Positions 1 to 9,470 are shown, counted from the stretch's first letter. The stretch: DNA of 64,000 nucleotides from Thermoanaerobaculia bacterium (GCA_027061805.1 JAMOWA010000047.1:1-64000); one strand, 5' to 3'. The notes: generated by a model from the letters alone, not told the origin. Made by a program: numbers and translations.

Positions 1-165
1 AGTCCTGGATCGAGGAGGATTCTTGCCGCATCGGCCCCCACACACCCGGGAAAATGGACCACGGATTCCACGGATTGATCGGATCAGGAAGAAGACAGCA
101 AGAATCCGGATGTGCCTTCGATTTCACCCCTCGCCGATGGGTATGACCTTCAGAGAGTCTTGCAA
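1..165 (-). repeat. Dispersed intergenic repeat A, copy 1 (cut by window edge)
   Basis: On the minus strand this segment matches, with scattered substitutions and short indels, the plus-strand segment at about 60980-61160 and, over its distal part, 6385-6465. Shared landmarks in the same order are a CTCTCTGA start, GGTCAT, TGAAATCGAA, a block with ATCCGTG and AATCCGTGG, GGGGGCCGAT, and a CGATCCAGGA end. It lies beyond the 3' end of the RNase H gene and has no coding frame of its own. The element continues past base 1. Confidence 0.75.
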
Positions 166-170
166 GCGGC

Positions 171-1070
171 TCACCTTTCACCCTCCAGGGCCGCCCTGGC
201 GAGCCGCTTCGCCTCCCGGATCTCGGCGGGACCGGTGTCCTCGTCCACCACGTGCCAGGTGATCCTGTGGCGGCGGCCCAGGGACTCGAGCTCTCTCCAG
301 AGGTCGGCGTGGCGGACGGGGCGGTCGTCACGGGTCCGCCATCCGCGGGCCTTCCACGACCGGATCCAGGCGGTGGCGCCGTCCTTGAGGTACGAGGAGA
401 CGGTGTAGAGGTGGACCCGCGAGGGACGCCGGAGCAACCCGAGTCCCTCCACGGCCGAGACCAGGTGCATGCGGTTGGACGAGGCACCGGGACACCGGCC
501 CGAGGCCGTCTTCTCCTGGTCCCGCCAGCGCAGGATGGCTCCCCACCCGCCGGCGTCCCGGGTGCCGGACCAGGCCACACCCAGGAAGAGGTGGACGGCA
601 TCGGGGTCGTCCAGGGGCAGCCCGGGCACACCCATGGCCCGGCTGGCGAGCCGGTCGGCCAGCTCGTTGTACCGGTCGCCCGAATGGCCGCGGGTCCACT
701 CCCAGGTCACCCGGTGGCGGGCGAGCTCGGCGTCCAGGGCCATCCAGAGGTCCCGGTTCCTGACCGGCTTCTTCGAGGCGGTGAGCCAGCCCCGCCGCTT
801 CCAGCCCTCGAGCCACTCGGTGATGCCCTTCTTCACGTACTCGGAATCGGTGACGAGGCGGACCCGGTGGGGGGAGGGCAGCGCCCGCAGGGCCTCGATG
901 GCCGCGGTGAGCTCCATCCGGTTGTTGGTGGTCTCCTCCTCGGCTCCGGAGAGCTCCACCGGCTCCCGTTCCGGGAAGAGCAGGACGGCGCCCCAGCCGC
1001 CCGGCCCGGGGTTCGGCCGGCAGCCGCCATCGGTGTAGATGGTCACCGTGGGAAGGTTCCCGTCCTCCAC
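171..1070 (-). CDS. rnhA: Ribonuclease HI with a degenerate second RNase H domain
   Basis: 299 residues, about twice the size of a standard RNase HI (about 150). The first half is a complete RNase HI, which cuts the RNA strand of RNA-DNA hybrids: Asp14 in YTDGG, Glu53 in NRMEL, Asp75 in TDSEY, His129 in RGHSGD and Asp139 in NELAD are all present. The second half (from about residue 160) repeats the same landmarks: [34 protein letters not shown]. There the catalytic acids are gone: the YTDGG region reads VAWSG, the Glu is His202 and the second Asp is Val224. It is therefore a tandem duplication with a pseudo-enzyme half. The GTG start at 1070 is 19 bases after the PlsC-like gene, so the two are probably co-transcribed. 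Confidence 0.9.
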   Translation of the reverse strand: MEDGNLPTVTIYTDGGCRPNPGPGGWGAVLLFPEREPVELSGAEEETTNNRMELTAAIEALRALPSPHRVRLVTDSEYVKKGITEWLEGWKRRGWLTASKKPVRNRDLWMALDAELARHRVTWEWTRGHSGDRYNELADRLASRAMGVPGLPLDDPDAVHLFLGVAWSGTRDAGGWGAILRWRDQEKTASGRCPGASSNRMHLVSAVEGLGLLRRPSRVHLYTVSSYLKDGATAWIRSWKARGWRTRDDRPVRHADLWRELESLGRRHRITWHVVDEDTGPAEIREAKRLARAALEGER

Positions 1071-1089
1071 GATCCGGGCATCTCCGGGC

Positions 1090-1857
1090 TCAGGAATCGG
1101 CCTGCTCCACCGGATGCCCGTTCTCCTGCGCCCTAAAGGCCAGGGCTCGCTCGGTGAGCTCCCGGATATCGTAGGGGGTGGGGCACAGGGTGTCCCTGCG
1201 GTGCTCGAGATCGGCGATGACGGCCCTCTTGAAGCTCCCCTCGCCGTGTTCCCGGATCAGGTGTTCCCGGTACTCCCGGATGTCCACGATCTCCGCGCGG
1301 AGCCGGATGGTCTTGAAGGGACGAGGCAGCAGCTCTCCGGGGGCCTGGATGTGGTGGAGCCCCCCGCTGTAGACCAGGAACATGTACCCCTCGGGAATGG
1401 CCCGGAGGATGTCGGCGATGCCGCCCCGGACGGTCATGGGACGACCCTCGGAGTCGAGTCCGGTCCGGCGCATCATTCGGCCCTCCGGAAGGATGCACAC
1501 CACGGCCTTCTCGTCCACGCGATCCAGCACGGCCTGCCAGGTGTGATCCTTCTTCCGTGTGACCACCACCACGTCGTTGACCAGGAGGCGGAAGAAGAGG
1601 CCCACCTTGCGCCGCATGGTCTTGGCTGCCACCGGGAGGACCCCGTGCCGCGCCAGGGCCCAGATGAAGCGAATCTCGGCTGCACCGGCCAGGATGGGCT
1701 CGTAGAGGCTCGTGTGGTGGAGGATGGCCACGAGACGGAGCCGCTGCCAGCGGTCCGGAGGCGGGGTCTCCACCCACTCCACGTCGAACCGGAAGAACAG
1801 CCGGCTCACGTACTTCACCGAGAGCAGCACGAAGAAGCTGACGAGACTCCGCAGCAT
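1090..1857 (-). CDS. PlsC-like lysophospholipid / glycerol-3-phosphate acyltransferase family protein
   Basis: 255 residues from the ATG at 1857. That start is preferred over an upstream ATG at 1935 because a GGAGGA ribosome-binding site lies just before it and the protein then begins with a membrane-anchoring hydrophobic segment (about residues 5-22). The acyltransferase block reads HHTSLYEP, where the usual H-x4-D motif has Glu53 instead of Asp. The PEGR motif follows as PEGRMMRR. The family transfers acyl chains to lysophosphatidic acid or related lipids at the inner membrane. The His-x4-Glu variant makes the substrate uncertain. It lies between the radical SAM and rnhA genes on the same strand. 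Confidence 0.75.
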   Translation of the reverse strand: MLRSLVSFFVLLSVKYVSRLFFRFDVEWVETPPPDRWQRLRLVAILHHTSLYEPILAGAAEIRFIWALARHGVLPVAAKTMRRKVGLFFRLLVNDVVVVTRKKDHTWQAVLDRVDEKAVVCILPEGRMMRRTGLDSEGRPMTVRGGIADILRAIPEGYMFLVYSGGLHHIQAPGELLPRPFKTIRLRAEIVDIREYREHLIREHGEGSFKRAVIADLEHRRDTLCPTPYDIRELTERALAFRAQENGHPVEQADS

Positions 1858-1983
1858 GGTTCCGTTTCCTCCGGCCGGGTGGCCGCTCCACAGGATAAAC
1901 CACACCGCCGGTTCCGCCATGGCGCACTGCGGCAAGAACGGGGGCGCGACCGGGATCGTCGTGGTTCCCCGGGAGGACCGGGG

Positions 1984-3009
1984 CTAGCGGAAGTCCTCGA
2001 TGTCCGAGAACGGGGAGTCCGGGTCGGAGAAGTCGGGCCTGTAGTACGCCGGGGCCTCGCGGAAATCCTGGACGAGATGGTGGTCGCCCTCCATGTGTCG
2101 ATCCAGCGCCTCCAGGGCACGGTCCCATTCGCCGGCGGAGATGGGCCGGGAGAGCAGCGGGTACCCTTCCGACCGCCCCGCCAGGTGCGCGGGGTAGTAC
2201 TGGGCCATGAGGGCGATGCCCACGCGGGGTGAGAGGTTCTCCGCGATCCAGCGGAGACTCTCCTCGACGCCGGCGAGCCCGTTGGGCAGCACGAGCACCC
2301 GGACCAGGAGACCCCGCAGCAGGGTCCCGTCGGGCGCCAGCTCCCAGACCTCGCCCACCTGGCGGAACATCTCGCCGAGGGCCTCGCGGGCCCTCTCCGG
2401 GTAGTCGGGAACCCTGGAGCACACCGCCCCGGCATCCCGGTCCGCGTACTTGAGGTCGGGGAGCCACACGTCCACCACGCCGTCCAGGAGTCGCAGCACC
2501 TCCACCGAGTCGTAGGCGTTGGTGTTGTGGACCACGGGCAGGCTCAGTCCCCGCTGCGCTGCCAGCACCAGGGAACGCACGAGCTGTGGCACCTGGTGGG
2601 TGGGGGAGACCCAGTTGAGGTTGTGGCAGCCGCGATCCTGGAGCTCGAGGAAGACCCCCGCGAGCTCGTCGTGGGAGATGGAGCGTCCCATGAAGTCCCG
2701 GGGGCGCTGCGAGATGTCGTGGTTCTGGCAGAAGACGCAGCGCAGATTGCAGTTGGCCAGGAACACGGTGCCGGAGCCCCGCCGGCCGGAGAGCACCGGC
2801 TCCTCACCGAAGTGCTGGGTCCACGAGGCGACCACGGGATCGGCCCCGGTGGCGCAGGTGCCGAGCTCGCGGTGACGGTCCACCCCGCAGTTCCGGGGGC
2901 AGACGGTGCAGGAGGACAGCATCGCTTCCAGCGCCGCCGCACGACGCTCCAGCTCGCCGCTGCGAAGGAGCTCCTGGTACCCCGGACGCCAGACCCTGCG
3001 TGCCTCCAC
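1984..3009 (-). CDS. Radical SAM protein, PflA-like (COG1313 type)
   Basis: 341 residues. The radical SAM 4Fe-4S motif C-x3-C-x2-C is seen as CNLRCVFCQ (Cys87, Cys91, Cys94). An N-terminal cysteine group (CTVCPRNCGV and GTC, Cys34/37/41/52) is typical of the family annotated as putative pyruvate-formate-lyase activating enzyme. The family cleaves S-adenosylmethionine to start radical chemistry; the target here is unknown and no glycyl-radical enzyme gene is adjacent. The GTG start at 3009 has TACACT (minus strand, 3016-3021) exactly 6 bases upstream and no Shine-Dalgarno, suggesting a leaderless mRNA. Confidence 0.85.
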   Translation of the reverse strand: MEARRVWRPGYQELLRSGELERRAAALEAMLSSCTVCPRNCGVDRHRELGTCATGADPVVASWTQHFGEEPVLSGRRGSGTVFLANCNLRCVFCQNHDISQRPRDFMGRSISHDELAGVFLELQDRGCHNLNWVSPTHQVPQLVRSLVLAAQRGLSLPVVHNTNAYDSVEVLRLLDGVVDVWLPDLKYADRDAGAVCSRVPDYPERAREALGEMFRQVGEVWELAPDGTLLRGLLVRVLVLPNGLAGVEESLRWIAENLSPRVGIALMAQYYPAHLAGRSEGYPLLSRPISAGEWDRALEALDRHMEGDHHLVQDFREAPAYYRPDFSDPDSPFSDIEDFR

Positions 3010-3015
3010 CGGGAC

Positions 3016-3021
3016 AGTGTA
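3016..3021 (-). promoter_or_regulatory. -10 box for leaderless radical SAM gene
   Basis: TACACT on the minus strand is separated by 6 bases from the GTG start at 3009, which would place transcription initiation at the start codon itself. No clear -35 was found. Confidence 0.5.
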
Positions 3022-3115
3022 CCGGAGGTCTCCTGACCGGCTCGGGGGCTGCTATGCTCCGAGGTGTGGACCCGGGTCATCGGGACAGGGTCCGGAGGCT
3101 GCCCGAGGAGGAGGT

Positions 3116-3391
3116 ATGATGACCGCGGAGACCGTGGATCGCATCCTGATCTGGCTCGCGAGAGCCGTGATCCTGTGTGCGGGGCTTCTCCTGGTGGGAT
3201 ACCTGGCGGGACAGGTGGCGGAAGGACCCCCCTCGGGTCTCCGGGAGGCCCGGAGGATCGTGGCCTGGCTGACACTGGGGCTCTCCCTGGCCCTGGCGGG
3301 GGCCAACCGGGTTCTCACGGAACACCCTCTGTTCGAGTACTGGGCCGTCACCCTGGTCGGACTGGTGGCGGGGATCCTCGTGCTGTCCTGA
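3116..3391 (+). CDS. Small membrane protein of unknown function
   Basis: 91 residues. The start is ATG 3116 (or the adjacent ATG 3119), behind a GAGGAGGAGG ribosome-binding site. The sequence is mostly hydrophobic, with segments near residues 11-27, 45-62 and 72-90, so two to three membrane helices are likely. There is no signal peptide or catalytic motif. It is divergent from the radical SAM gene and convergent with the kinase gene, so it is probably monocistronic. Not recognised. Confidence 0.6.
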   Translation: MMTAETVDRILIWLARAVILCAGLLLVGYLAGQVAEGPPSGLREARRIVAWLTLGLSLALAGANRVLTEHPLFEYWAVTLVGLVAGILVLS

Positions 3392-3415
3392 GGGTGTCGC
3401 GAGGTTCCGCGGACC

Positions 3416-6181
3416 TCAGCCGCAGCCGCCGCCGGCTGCCCACTCCGCGTACAGCTGGAGGTCCTCGGCGGCCCTGGAGCCCTCCGTGGACTCGAAGACC
3501 TTCCTGGCCCGTCTTGCCTCGGCGCGCGCCCTGGTCCGCCGGCCCGCCGCACAGAGCGCCCTGGCCAGAGAGAACCGCGTCTCCGCGGCCTCCAGCGGAT
3601 CCGTGAGGGCCTCCTCCCGGATGCGGAGCGCCTGCTCGAAGGCCCGGACCGCCTCGGCGGGCCGTCCCAGCTGGAACAGGATGACGCCCTCCGAGTTGCA
3701 GGCGTAGGCGGTGTAGGGGTGGGTGGAACCGTGGGCGGCCTCCATGATGCGGCGGGCCTCGTGCGCGGCCTCGAGCGCCTCCTCCAGGCGTCCCAGCCTC
3801 CGGAGGACGCTGGTCCTGTTGATCTGGGTGATGCCGGCCTGGGGATGGTCGGGGCCCCAGCCGTTCACCACGACCTCCATCGCCCGGTCGTAGGTGGCCA
3901 GCGCGTCCCCGAGAAGCCCCTGGTCCTCCTGGACGTAGGCCATGTTGTTGAGGACGGGGCCCAGGAGGGGACTCTCCGTGCCGTAGGCGGACTCCTCGAT
4001 GGACAGTGCCCGCTCGAGAACGGCCCGGGCCTCGTCGGCACGGCCGGCCTTGGAGAGGGCTGCACCGAGGCTCACCAGGGGATCGGCCACCAGCGGGTGT
4101 TCCGGTCCCAGGTCCTGCTCCCGGAGCTCGACGGCCTTCCGGTAGTGCCCGATGGCCTCGTCGTAGGCGCCGGTGGCGAACAGCACGTCGGCCAGCTTCT
4201 CGTTGGCCGCGGAGAGGACGGCGGGCGTGCCTCCGGACTCCCTGGCATCGGAGAAGAGCCTGCGCTCGAGATCCAGGGCCTCGGCGTACCGTCCCGCCTC
4301 GAGGAGGACGGTGACTCGCGTCTCCCCGATGGTGCGTTGGAGGGCAGGCGCATGGGGGAGGCGGGAGGCCCGGGCCGCGGCCAGGTCCACCCACCAGAGG
4401 GCGCGGTCGGTGTCGGTCCGGATCGTCGCACCGATCCAGGCCATCCGTTCCGCCGCCCTGGCCGCGACCCGACCGGCTCCCCCGCGTTCCGCCGCCACCA
4501 TGGAGCGGAGGAGGAGGGGCTCGGCGGCGTCGGCGTCCCCGAGGGCCGTCCGGGCGGTTCCCTCCAGCAGCAGGACCGAGGCCAGCAGCGGCTGGTGATC
4601 GAGGCCCCCGGCCCGTTCGAGACCGGCGGCCAGCTCCGCAGCCTCGGGGTAGCGGCCGGCAGCGAGGAGGGCCTCGCCACGGGCGAGCTCGGCCCTTCCG
4701 GCCTCCACCGCCCGCCGCCGGACGGGATCCACGGGAAGGGGATCCTCCTCGAGCATCTCGGTGGCGGAGGTGCAGGGTTCCGGATCCGGGAGGGTGCGCA
4801 GCGCCTCCAGGCCGTTCACGGCGAGCTCGGCATCGGCCGTCTCGAGCAGGGAGACGAAGGCGTCCAGCTCGGCGAGCCGGAGCTCCAGGCAGGCCACCTG
4901 GCGGTCGAGGACCTCCGGCGAGACCTCACCCCTGAGGCGGGACGCCGTGCAGGCCCGGGTGAAGCAGTCCACCCACCGGGCGCCCCTGGTGTCGAGGGCA
5001 CGTCCGAGGCGTTCGGCCAGGAGAAAGGCCCCGGGGAGCCCGGTGGCGGCGAAGGCCTCCTCGACCCGGGCCATGCGACCGGGATTCCATACGGCCTCGA
5101 GCCTGGCGGTCCCCCCGCTGCACAGGGCGGCCCGGCGCCGGCGGACCTCCAGGGCTCCGAGAAGCAGGGCGAGCACGAGGAAGGCCGCCCCGGCGGCCAT
5201 GAACCACCTTCGCCGGACCACCGCGGGATCGTGCGCCAGCTCGGCCAGGAGGGATTCCATGTCGGGGAAGCGTTCATCGGGCACCGGGGCGAGGCCCCTG
5301 ACGATGGCCCTCCGGAGGCGCGCGGGGAGGCGGCGCGAGGTCGGGATCTCCACGCCCGGCCCGGAGGCGTACTGGATCACCCGGGAGAGCCCCTCGCCGG
5401 GGAGGGGATGCCGGCCCACCAGGGCCTCGTACAGGGCCACGCAGAACGCGAACTGGTCGGACCGTGCATCGGCGACCCCCCCGAGCACCTGCTCCGGTGC
5501 CATGTAGCGGGGCGTTCCCACCACGGCACCGGGCAGGGTGAGCGGCGTGGCCGGGCCGGAGTCACCGGATGGGTCCGGAAGGGTGGTGGCATCGGGGCTC
5601 CGGGTCTCCGCGTCGTCGAGGGGAGCCGTTTCCTGCGTTCGGGCCAGCCCGAAATCCACCACGCGGACCCGCCCATCGCGCCCCACGAGCACGTTGCCGG
5701 GCTTGAAGTCCCGGTGGACCAGGCCGGCGCGGTGGGCGGCGGCAAGCCCACGACCGGCCTGGAGGAAGACCCCGACGATCTCCCTCCAGTCCCTGGGGGC
5801 TCCGGCGAGCCACCGGTCGAGGCTCTGCCCCTCGATGAACTCCATGGCGATGAAGGTGTGGCCCTCGTGCTCCCCCACGTCGTGGACCGTGACCACGTTG
5901 GGGTGGGCGAGTTTCGCCATGGCCTGCGCCTCCCGCACGAGACGCTGGCGGGAGAGGTCGTCGCCGCGACCGTGCAGCACCTTCAGCGCGACCTTCCGGC
6001 CGAGCTCGCGGTCGTAGGCGGCGTAGACCACACCCATGCCCCCGGCGCCGATCTTCTCGAGGACCACGTACCGCCCGAGCGTCGCACCGGGACCCAGCCG
6101 GTCCAGCCGATCCGTCACGGGCCGGTCCGGCCGCCGTTCTCTGTCGCCGTTGATCACCGTGGGCTGGTCGTCGTCGTGCAT
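3416..6181 (-). CDS. Transmembrane serine/threonine protein kinase with C-terminal TPR repeats
   Basis: 921 residues. The Hanks-type kinase domain (about residues 38-300) has the glycine loop GAGGMG, Lys67 in ALKVL, His156-Arg-Asp158 in HRDFKPGN, DFG at 176-178 and APEQ in the activation segment, so it should be active. One hydrophobic helix follows at about residues 320-340. The long remainder is helical and ends in tetratricopeptide units with ALGDADAAEPLL- and EALEAAHEARRIM-like repeats, presumably extracytoplasmic and protein-binding. This layout is common in Acidobacteriota and Myxococcota. TACACT lies 11 bases before the ATG. Substrates are unknown. Confidence 0.9.
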   Translation of the reverse strand: MHDDDQPTVINGDRERRPDRPVTDRLDRLGPGATLGRYVVLEKIGAGGMGVVYAAYDRELGRKVALKVLHGRGDDLSRQRLVREAQAMAKLAHPNVVTVHDVGEHEGHTFIAMEFIEGQSLDRWLAGAPRDWREIVGVFLQAGRGLAAAHRAGLVHRDFKPGNVLVGRDGRVRVVDFGLARTQETAPLDDAETRSPDATTLPDPSGDSGPATPLTLPGAVVGTPRYMAPEQVLGGVADARSDQFAFCVALYEALVGRHPLPGEGLSRVIQYASGPGVEIPTSRRLPARLRRAIVRGLAPVPDERFPDMESLLAELAHDPAVVRRRWFMAAGAAFLVLALLLGALEVRRRRAALCSGGTARLEAVWNPGRMARVEEAFAATGLPGAFLLAERLGRALDTRGARWVDCFTRACTASRLRGEVSPEVLDRQVACLELRLAELDAFVSLLETADAELAVNGLEALRTLPDPEPCTSATEMLEEDPLPVDPVRRRAVEAGRAELARGEALLAAGRYPEAAELAAGLERAGGLDHQPLLASVLLLEGTARTALGDADAAEPLLLRSMVAAERGGAGRVAARAAERMAWIGATIRTDTDRALWWVDLAAARASRLPHAPALQRTIGETRVTVLLEAGRYAEALDLERRLFSDARESGGTPAVLSAANEKLADVLFATGAYDEAIGHYRKAVELREQDLGPEHPLVADPLVSLGAALSKAGRADEARAVLERALSIEESAYGTESPLLGPVLNNMAYVQEDQGLLGDALATYDRAMEVVVNGWGPDHPQAGITQINRTSVLRRLGRLEEALEAAHEARRIMEAAHGSTHPYTAYACNSEGVILFQLGRPAEAVRAFEQALRIREEALTDPLEAAETRFSLARALCAAGRRTRARAEARRARKVFESTEGSRAAEDLQLYAEWAAGGGCG

Positions 6182-6192
6182 GGCCTGGTGCC

Positions 6193-6198
6193 AGTGTA
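6193..6198 (-). promoter_or_regulatory. -10 box for the kinase gene
   Basis: TACACT on the minus strand ends 11 bases before the kinase ATG (6181), predicting a leader of only a few bases. No Shine-Dalgarno lies in the interval. Confidence 0.4.
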
Positions 6199-6384
6199 GC
6201 CCACACCTCCACGGACCGCCCTCCGCTCCCCATGTCCCGGTCTCCCGACGTGCTCACCTCCCCGGCACGTGGACTGGTTGCAAGTCCTTCCGGAGGGGAT
6301 TCCTCACCGGTTTGGCCGGACACCGGAAGCACGTTCCGGTCTTCGTTGTCGTCCATCTTCCGGTCCGTGAGATCCTCGGAACCG

Positions 6385-6465
6385 TGGTTCATGTTCCCGG
6401 GTGGGTGGGGGCCGATATGGCGGGAACCGGCCCCGGTCCAGGACGCTTGCAGACAGCGCACCTTC
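6385..6465 (+). repeat. Dispersed intergenic repeat A, copy 2 (partial)
   Basis: Matches about 61070-61150 in the same orientation: CCGTGGTTCAT, TCC, GGGTGGGTGGGGGCCGATA, GC-GGAA, GGTCCAGGA/GATCCAGGA, TTGCA-ACAG. Only the distal part of the element seen at 60980-61160 and at the window start is present. Confidence 0.7.
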
Positions 6466-6698
6466 CACCGGCGGCTCGTGGACAGTGGCAAGTCGGGGAC
6501 GGTGGCTGTCACCGCCGTGGTCAGGAAGCTCCGTGCGCGGGACCCGGGAGGTCCCACGCACGGCCACGGAGGATGGTGCCGTGGTCCGAGCCGTGAATCC
6601 CGGGGGAGGGTGACGGCGATGAACGGGCGTGGGAAGCCGGACATCTTCACGTCCTTGGGTTCACGCACATCTTCGAGACGACCGGGAACGGGGGATCT

Positions 6699-6880
6699 TG
6701 CGATGGCATCGGCGGCTGGCTTGCCCCGGGGTCAGAGGCCCGCCCGCGCCGAGGAGGCCGGTTGTTGGAGCGCGGACTTCAGTCCGCAGGGACGATCATC
6801 CGTCCCCGTCCTCCTGCGACCCGGGGGAATGCGGGCGGATGCCCTTGATCCGTGGATCCCGGCCCGGAGGCGACGAACAG
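6699..6880 (+). repeat. Dispersed intergenic repeat B, copy 1, with conserved hairpin
   Basis: Matches about 60645-60830 in the same orientation: shared TGCGATGGCATCG, GGAGCGCGGAC, GTCCGCAGGG, ATCATCCGTCCC, GTCCTCCTGCGACCCGGG, AATGCGGGC and TCCCGGCCCGG. The core at 6772-6787 is a hairpin with stem GCGGAC/GTCCGC and loop TTCA. The other copy keeps the stem and changes the loop to CTCC. Confidence 0.75.
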
Positions 6881-6882
6881 CG

Positions 6883-7686
6883 CTACGACCTCGGATCCCG
6901 CCGGGGCCTGACATCCGGGATGGTCGTGATCTTTTCCACATCCTTCTCCCACAGCTCGCGCAGCAGCACGTACTTGGTCCACGTCATCCGGGCTGCGGCC
7001 TTTGACAGGCGGTAACCCAGGGGACCGCCCAGCAGGTATCCCCGTCCGAGCCAGTGGCGCAGGAAGGTGGTCCGGGGCCGCAGCCAGAGATCACCGGGTC
7101 GTGGACGGCGACCCCTGGAGCGGGCCTCCCGCGCACCCAGGATGGCGTAGGCCAGCTGTCGTTCCAGGAGGTCCTCCCAGCCCTCGTGGCTGAAGTGTTC
7201 GATGACCCCCCTGAGCTTTCCCACGGGGCCATCCGTCTCGAGGGATTCGTGGACGGCCACCTCCGCAAAACGGGCCAGCTCCCGGTCGTACAGGCGCGCC
7301 ATGGTGTCCCATGACCATGGCCAGCGCCGGATGGGCTTCCCGGCGAAATGGTTCCTTCGCAGCACGCGGAAGGCGGCGTCAGGAGGTTCCCCGGGGAGGT
7401 CCGCCACGGCGCAGGCCAGCTCTGGCGTGATCCGCTCGTCAGCATCGAGTGAGAAGATCCACCGGTGGCTTGCCAGCTCGGCCGCACGGTTCTTCTGGGC
7501 CCCGTAACCCCGCCACGGCTCCACCTCGACCCTGGCCCCGGCCGCGGCTGCCACGTCGGCCGTCCGGTCGGTGCTCTCCGAGTCGAGCACAAGGACCTCG
7601 TCCGCCCACGCACCGGAGCGGACAGCATCGGCGATCCTCTTCTCCTCGTTGCCTGCGATGATGGCGACCGTGATCCGTGGTGGCAT
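6883..7686 (-). CDS. Family 2 glycosyltransferase, WaaE/KdtX-like
   Basis: 267 residues from ATG 7686. It begins with the GT-A fold pattern ITVAIIAGNEEKRI, then VLDSESTDRT and the DADER metal/nucleotide motif. HESLE and a basic C-terminal region resemble LPS-core glycosyltransferases of the WaaE type, so it may add a sugar to LPS or another glycoconjugate at the inner membrane face. The frame is open upstream of 7686, but TATACT (minus strand 7693-7698) lies 6 bases before this ATG and fixes the start as probably leaderless. Sugar and acceptor are unknown. Confidence 0.85.
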   Translation of the reverse strand: MPPRITVAIIAGNEEKRIADAVRSGAWADEVLVLDSESTDRTADVAAAAGARVEVEPWRGYGAQKNRAAELASHRWIFSLDADERITPELACAVADLPGEPPDAAFRVLRRNHFAGKPIRRWPWSWDTMARLYDRELARFAEVAVHESLETDGPVGKLRGVIEHFSHEGWEDLLERQLAYAILGAREARSRGRRPRPGDLWLRPRTTFLRHWLGRGYLLGGPLGYRLSKAAARMTWTKYVLLRELWEKDVEKITTIPDVRPRRDPRS

Positions 7687-7692
7687 GACCCG

Positions 7693-7698
7693 AGTATA
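7693..7698 (-). promoter_or_regulatory. -10 box for leaderless glycosyltransferase gene
   Basis: TATACT on the minus strand, 6 bases from the ATG at 7686, matches the consensus -10 at five of six positions. Confidence 0.5.
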
Positions 7699-7914
7699 GC
7701 GGCACGCCGGGACCTTCCCCGTCCTGGAGCCACCCGCCGGACGGGAGAAATGAGCCCGGTGAACAGAGCGGTACCATGTCGTGCATCCCGGCCGGCCCGG
7801 GGGCTGGCGTCGAGAACCGTCGCAGGTGGATGACCACACCGCCGGCCTGAGCCTGTCCGAATCCGAGTGCGGTGACGGTGCCTCCCACCCCGGGATCTGG
7901 GGGCCCGGGGACGG

Positions 7915-9405
7915 CTACCGCTTGAGCTGCTCGAGCCAGGACAGCGCGAGCACCACGCCGAAACCGGTGGCTCCCACGGGCAGCCCGGATCGCTCGCGCT
8001 CCGCCCAGGCGACGCCGGCCACGTCCAGGTGGGCCCACGAGGCCTTCTCCGGCACGAACTGCTGGAGAAAGGCCCCGGCGGTGACGGCCCCTCCCCAGCG
8101 GGAGCCGGCGTTCTTCATGTCGGCCCACTCGCTCTTGAGGTAGGAGAAGTACTCGTCGTAGAGCGGGAGATGCCAGACGCGCTCACCCACCTCCTCGCCA
8201 AGCCGCACCAGCGCCTCGAGCAACTCGTCATCGTTCCCCATGGCCCCGGCGGCCTCGTGCCCCAGCGCCACCACGCAGGCCCCCGTGAGGGTCGCGAAGT
8301 CGATGATGACGTCGGGGTGGAACCGCTCCGCGTACGTCAGGGCGTCTCCCAGCAGCAGCCGGCCCTCGGCATCCGTGTTGTCCACCTCGACGGTCTTGCC
8401 GTTGGCCATGGTGATGATGTCTCCGGGCTTCAGCGCCGTGCCGGAGGGAAGGTTCTCGGCAGAGGGGATGAGCCCCACAACCTTGAAGGGGAGCTCCAGC
8501 TGGGCGGCGGCCCAGAGCACCGCCAGGACCGTCGCGGCGCCGCACATGTCGTACTTCATCCAGCCCATGTCCTTCGCCGGCTTCAGCGAGATGCCACCGG
8601 CGTCGAAGGTGACACCCTTGCCCACCAGGACGATGGACTTCTTGGGCTTCTTGGGCCGGTGCTCCAGCACGATGAGCCGGGGCGATTCCTCCGAGCCCTG
8701 GCTCACGGCGAGGATGCCGCCCATCTTCTCCTTGACCAGCTCCTTGGGCCCGAGCACCGTGACCCGGAGCCCGGCCTCGTCGCCGCAGACCTCCCGGGCC
8801 GTGGAGGCGAGGGCCTCGGGCGTCAGGTCGTTGCCCGGCCTGTTGCCCAGGTCCCGGGCCAGCCGGACCGAGTTGGCGTAGAGGCGGACCCTCTGGAGAC
8901 GGGCCTCGAGCTCCTCCGGCGTCTCGCCGGCCATGGGGACCACGTGGAGGCCGTCGATCTTGTCGAACTCGTTCTTCTTGGACCGGAAGTGATCGAAGGT
9001 GTAGTCGGCCAGGGCCGCTTCCAGCAGGGCGAAGGTCCGGGACTCGGACTCGGCGAGGCCCTTGATCCGGACCGCGATGGCGATCCCGATCTGGTACTCG
9101 TGGTTCTTCGTCGCCTGCCGGACCACCCTCCGGAGTGCCTCCCGCAGCGTGGCGTGGGTCAGCTTCTTCTCGTCGCCCACGCCGATGAAGGTCACGCGAT
9201 GGGCCATCTCCAGCGGACACTCGCCCGAGATGACCTCGCCCTCGTCACCGCGGGGTGACAGGGCCTTCATCTTCTGCTTCAGGGCCTTCCGTTCCTTCGC
9301 GGAGAGCTCGAGCCGGTCCAGGGGATCGGCGCTCGTGCTCTGCAGGATGTAAAGGCAGTCCAGTGGTTCGTCCGGGGTTTCGCGATATTGGTAAAGATCA
9401 GCCAT
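7915..9405 (-). CDS. pepA: Leucyl aminopeptidase (cytosol aminopeptidase, M17)
   Basis: 496 residues, the normal size for M17 enzymes. The family signature NTDAEGRL is present, as are GKGVTFDAGGISLKP (metal-binding Asp and catalytic Lys) and YDMCGAA. The enzyme removes N-terminal residues from peptides in the cytoplasm using two metal ions and usually works as a hexamer. An AGGAGGGAGGA stretch lies upstream of the ATG, although somewhat far. An extended -10 promoter lies about 40 bases before the start. Confidence 0.95.
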   Translation of the reverse strand: MADLYQYRETPDEPLDCLYILQSTSADPLDRLELSAKERKALKQKMKALSPRGDEGEVISGECPLEMAHRVTFIGVGDEKKLTHATLREALRRVVRQATKNHEYQIGIAIAVRIKGLAESESRTFALLEAALADYTFDHFRSKKNEFDKIDGLHVVPMAGETPEELEARLQRVRLYANSVRLARDLGNRPGNDLTPEALASTAREVCGDEAGLRVTVLGPKELVKEKMGGILAVSQGSEESPRLIVLEHRPKKPKKSIVLVGKGVTFDAGGISLKPAKDMGWMKYDMCGAATVLAVLWAAAQLELPFKVVGLIPSAENLPSGTALKPGDIITMANGKTVEVDNTDAEGRLLLGDALTYAERFHPDVIIDFATLTGACVVALGHEAAGAMGNDDELLEALVRLGEEVGERVWHLPLYDEYFSYLKSEWADMKNAGSRWGGAVTAGAFLQQFVPEKASWAHLDVAGVAWAERERSGLPVGATGFGVVLALSWLEQLKR

Positions 9406-9445
9406 CTGGTGATCTTTTCCTCCCTCCTTTGCACGTCAGCGTCGC

Positions 9446-9454
9446 ATTATACCA
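9446..9454 (-). promoter_or_regulatory. Extended -10 promoter of pepA
   Basis: TGGTATAAT on the minus strand is a perfect TATAAT with the TGn extension. It would give a leader of about 35 bases containing the purine-rich ribosome-binding region. Confidence 0.55.
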
Positions 9455-9470
9455 CAAGATGCCAAGGCGT

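Larger units (their letters stand above)
6182..6882. other. Gene-free gap with two repeat elements
   Basis: About 700 bases between the kinase start and the glycosyltransferase stop. No reading frame here has codon use or motifs suggesting a gene. It holds part of repeat A (about 6385-6465) and repeat B (about 6699-6880), and at its left edge the kinase promoter. The rest is unassigned. Confidence 0.7.

Noticed and set aside
3389-3420. Bidirectional terminator between the small membrane gene and the kinase gene
   Set aside because: A GAGGT/ACCTC stem exists, but it is short with no T-run on either strand.
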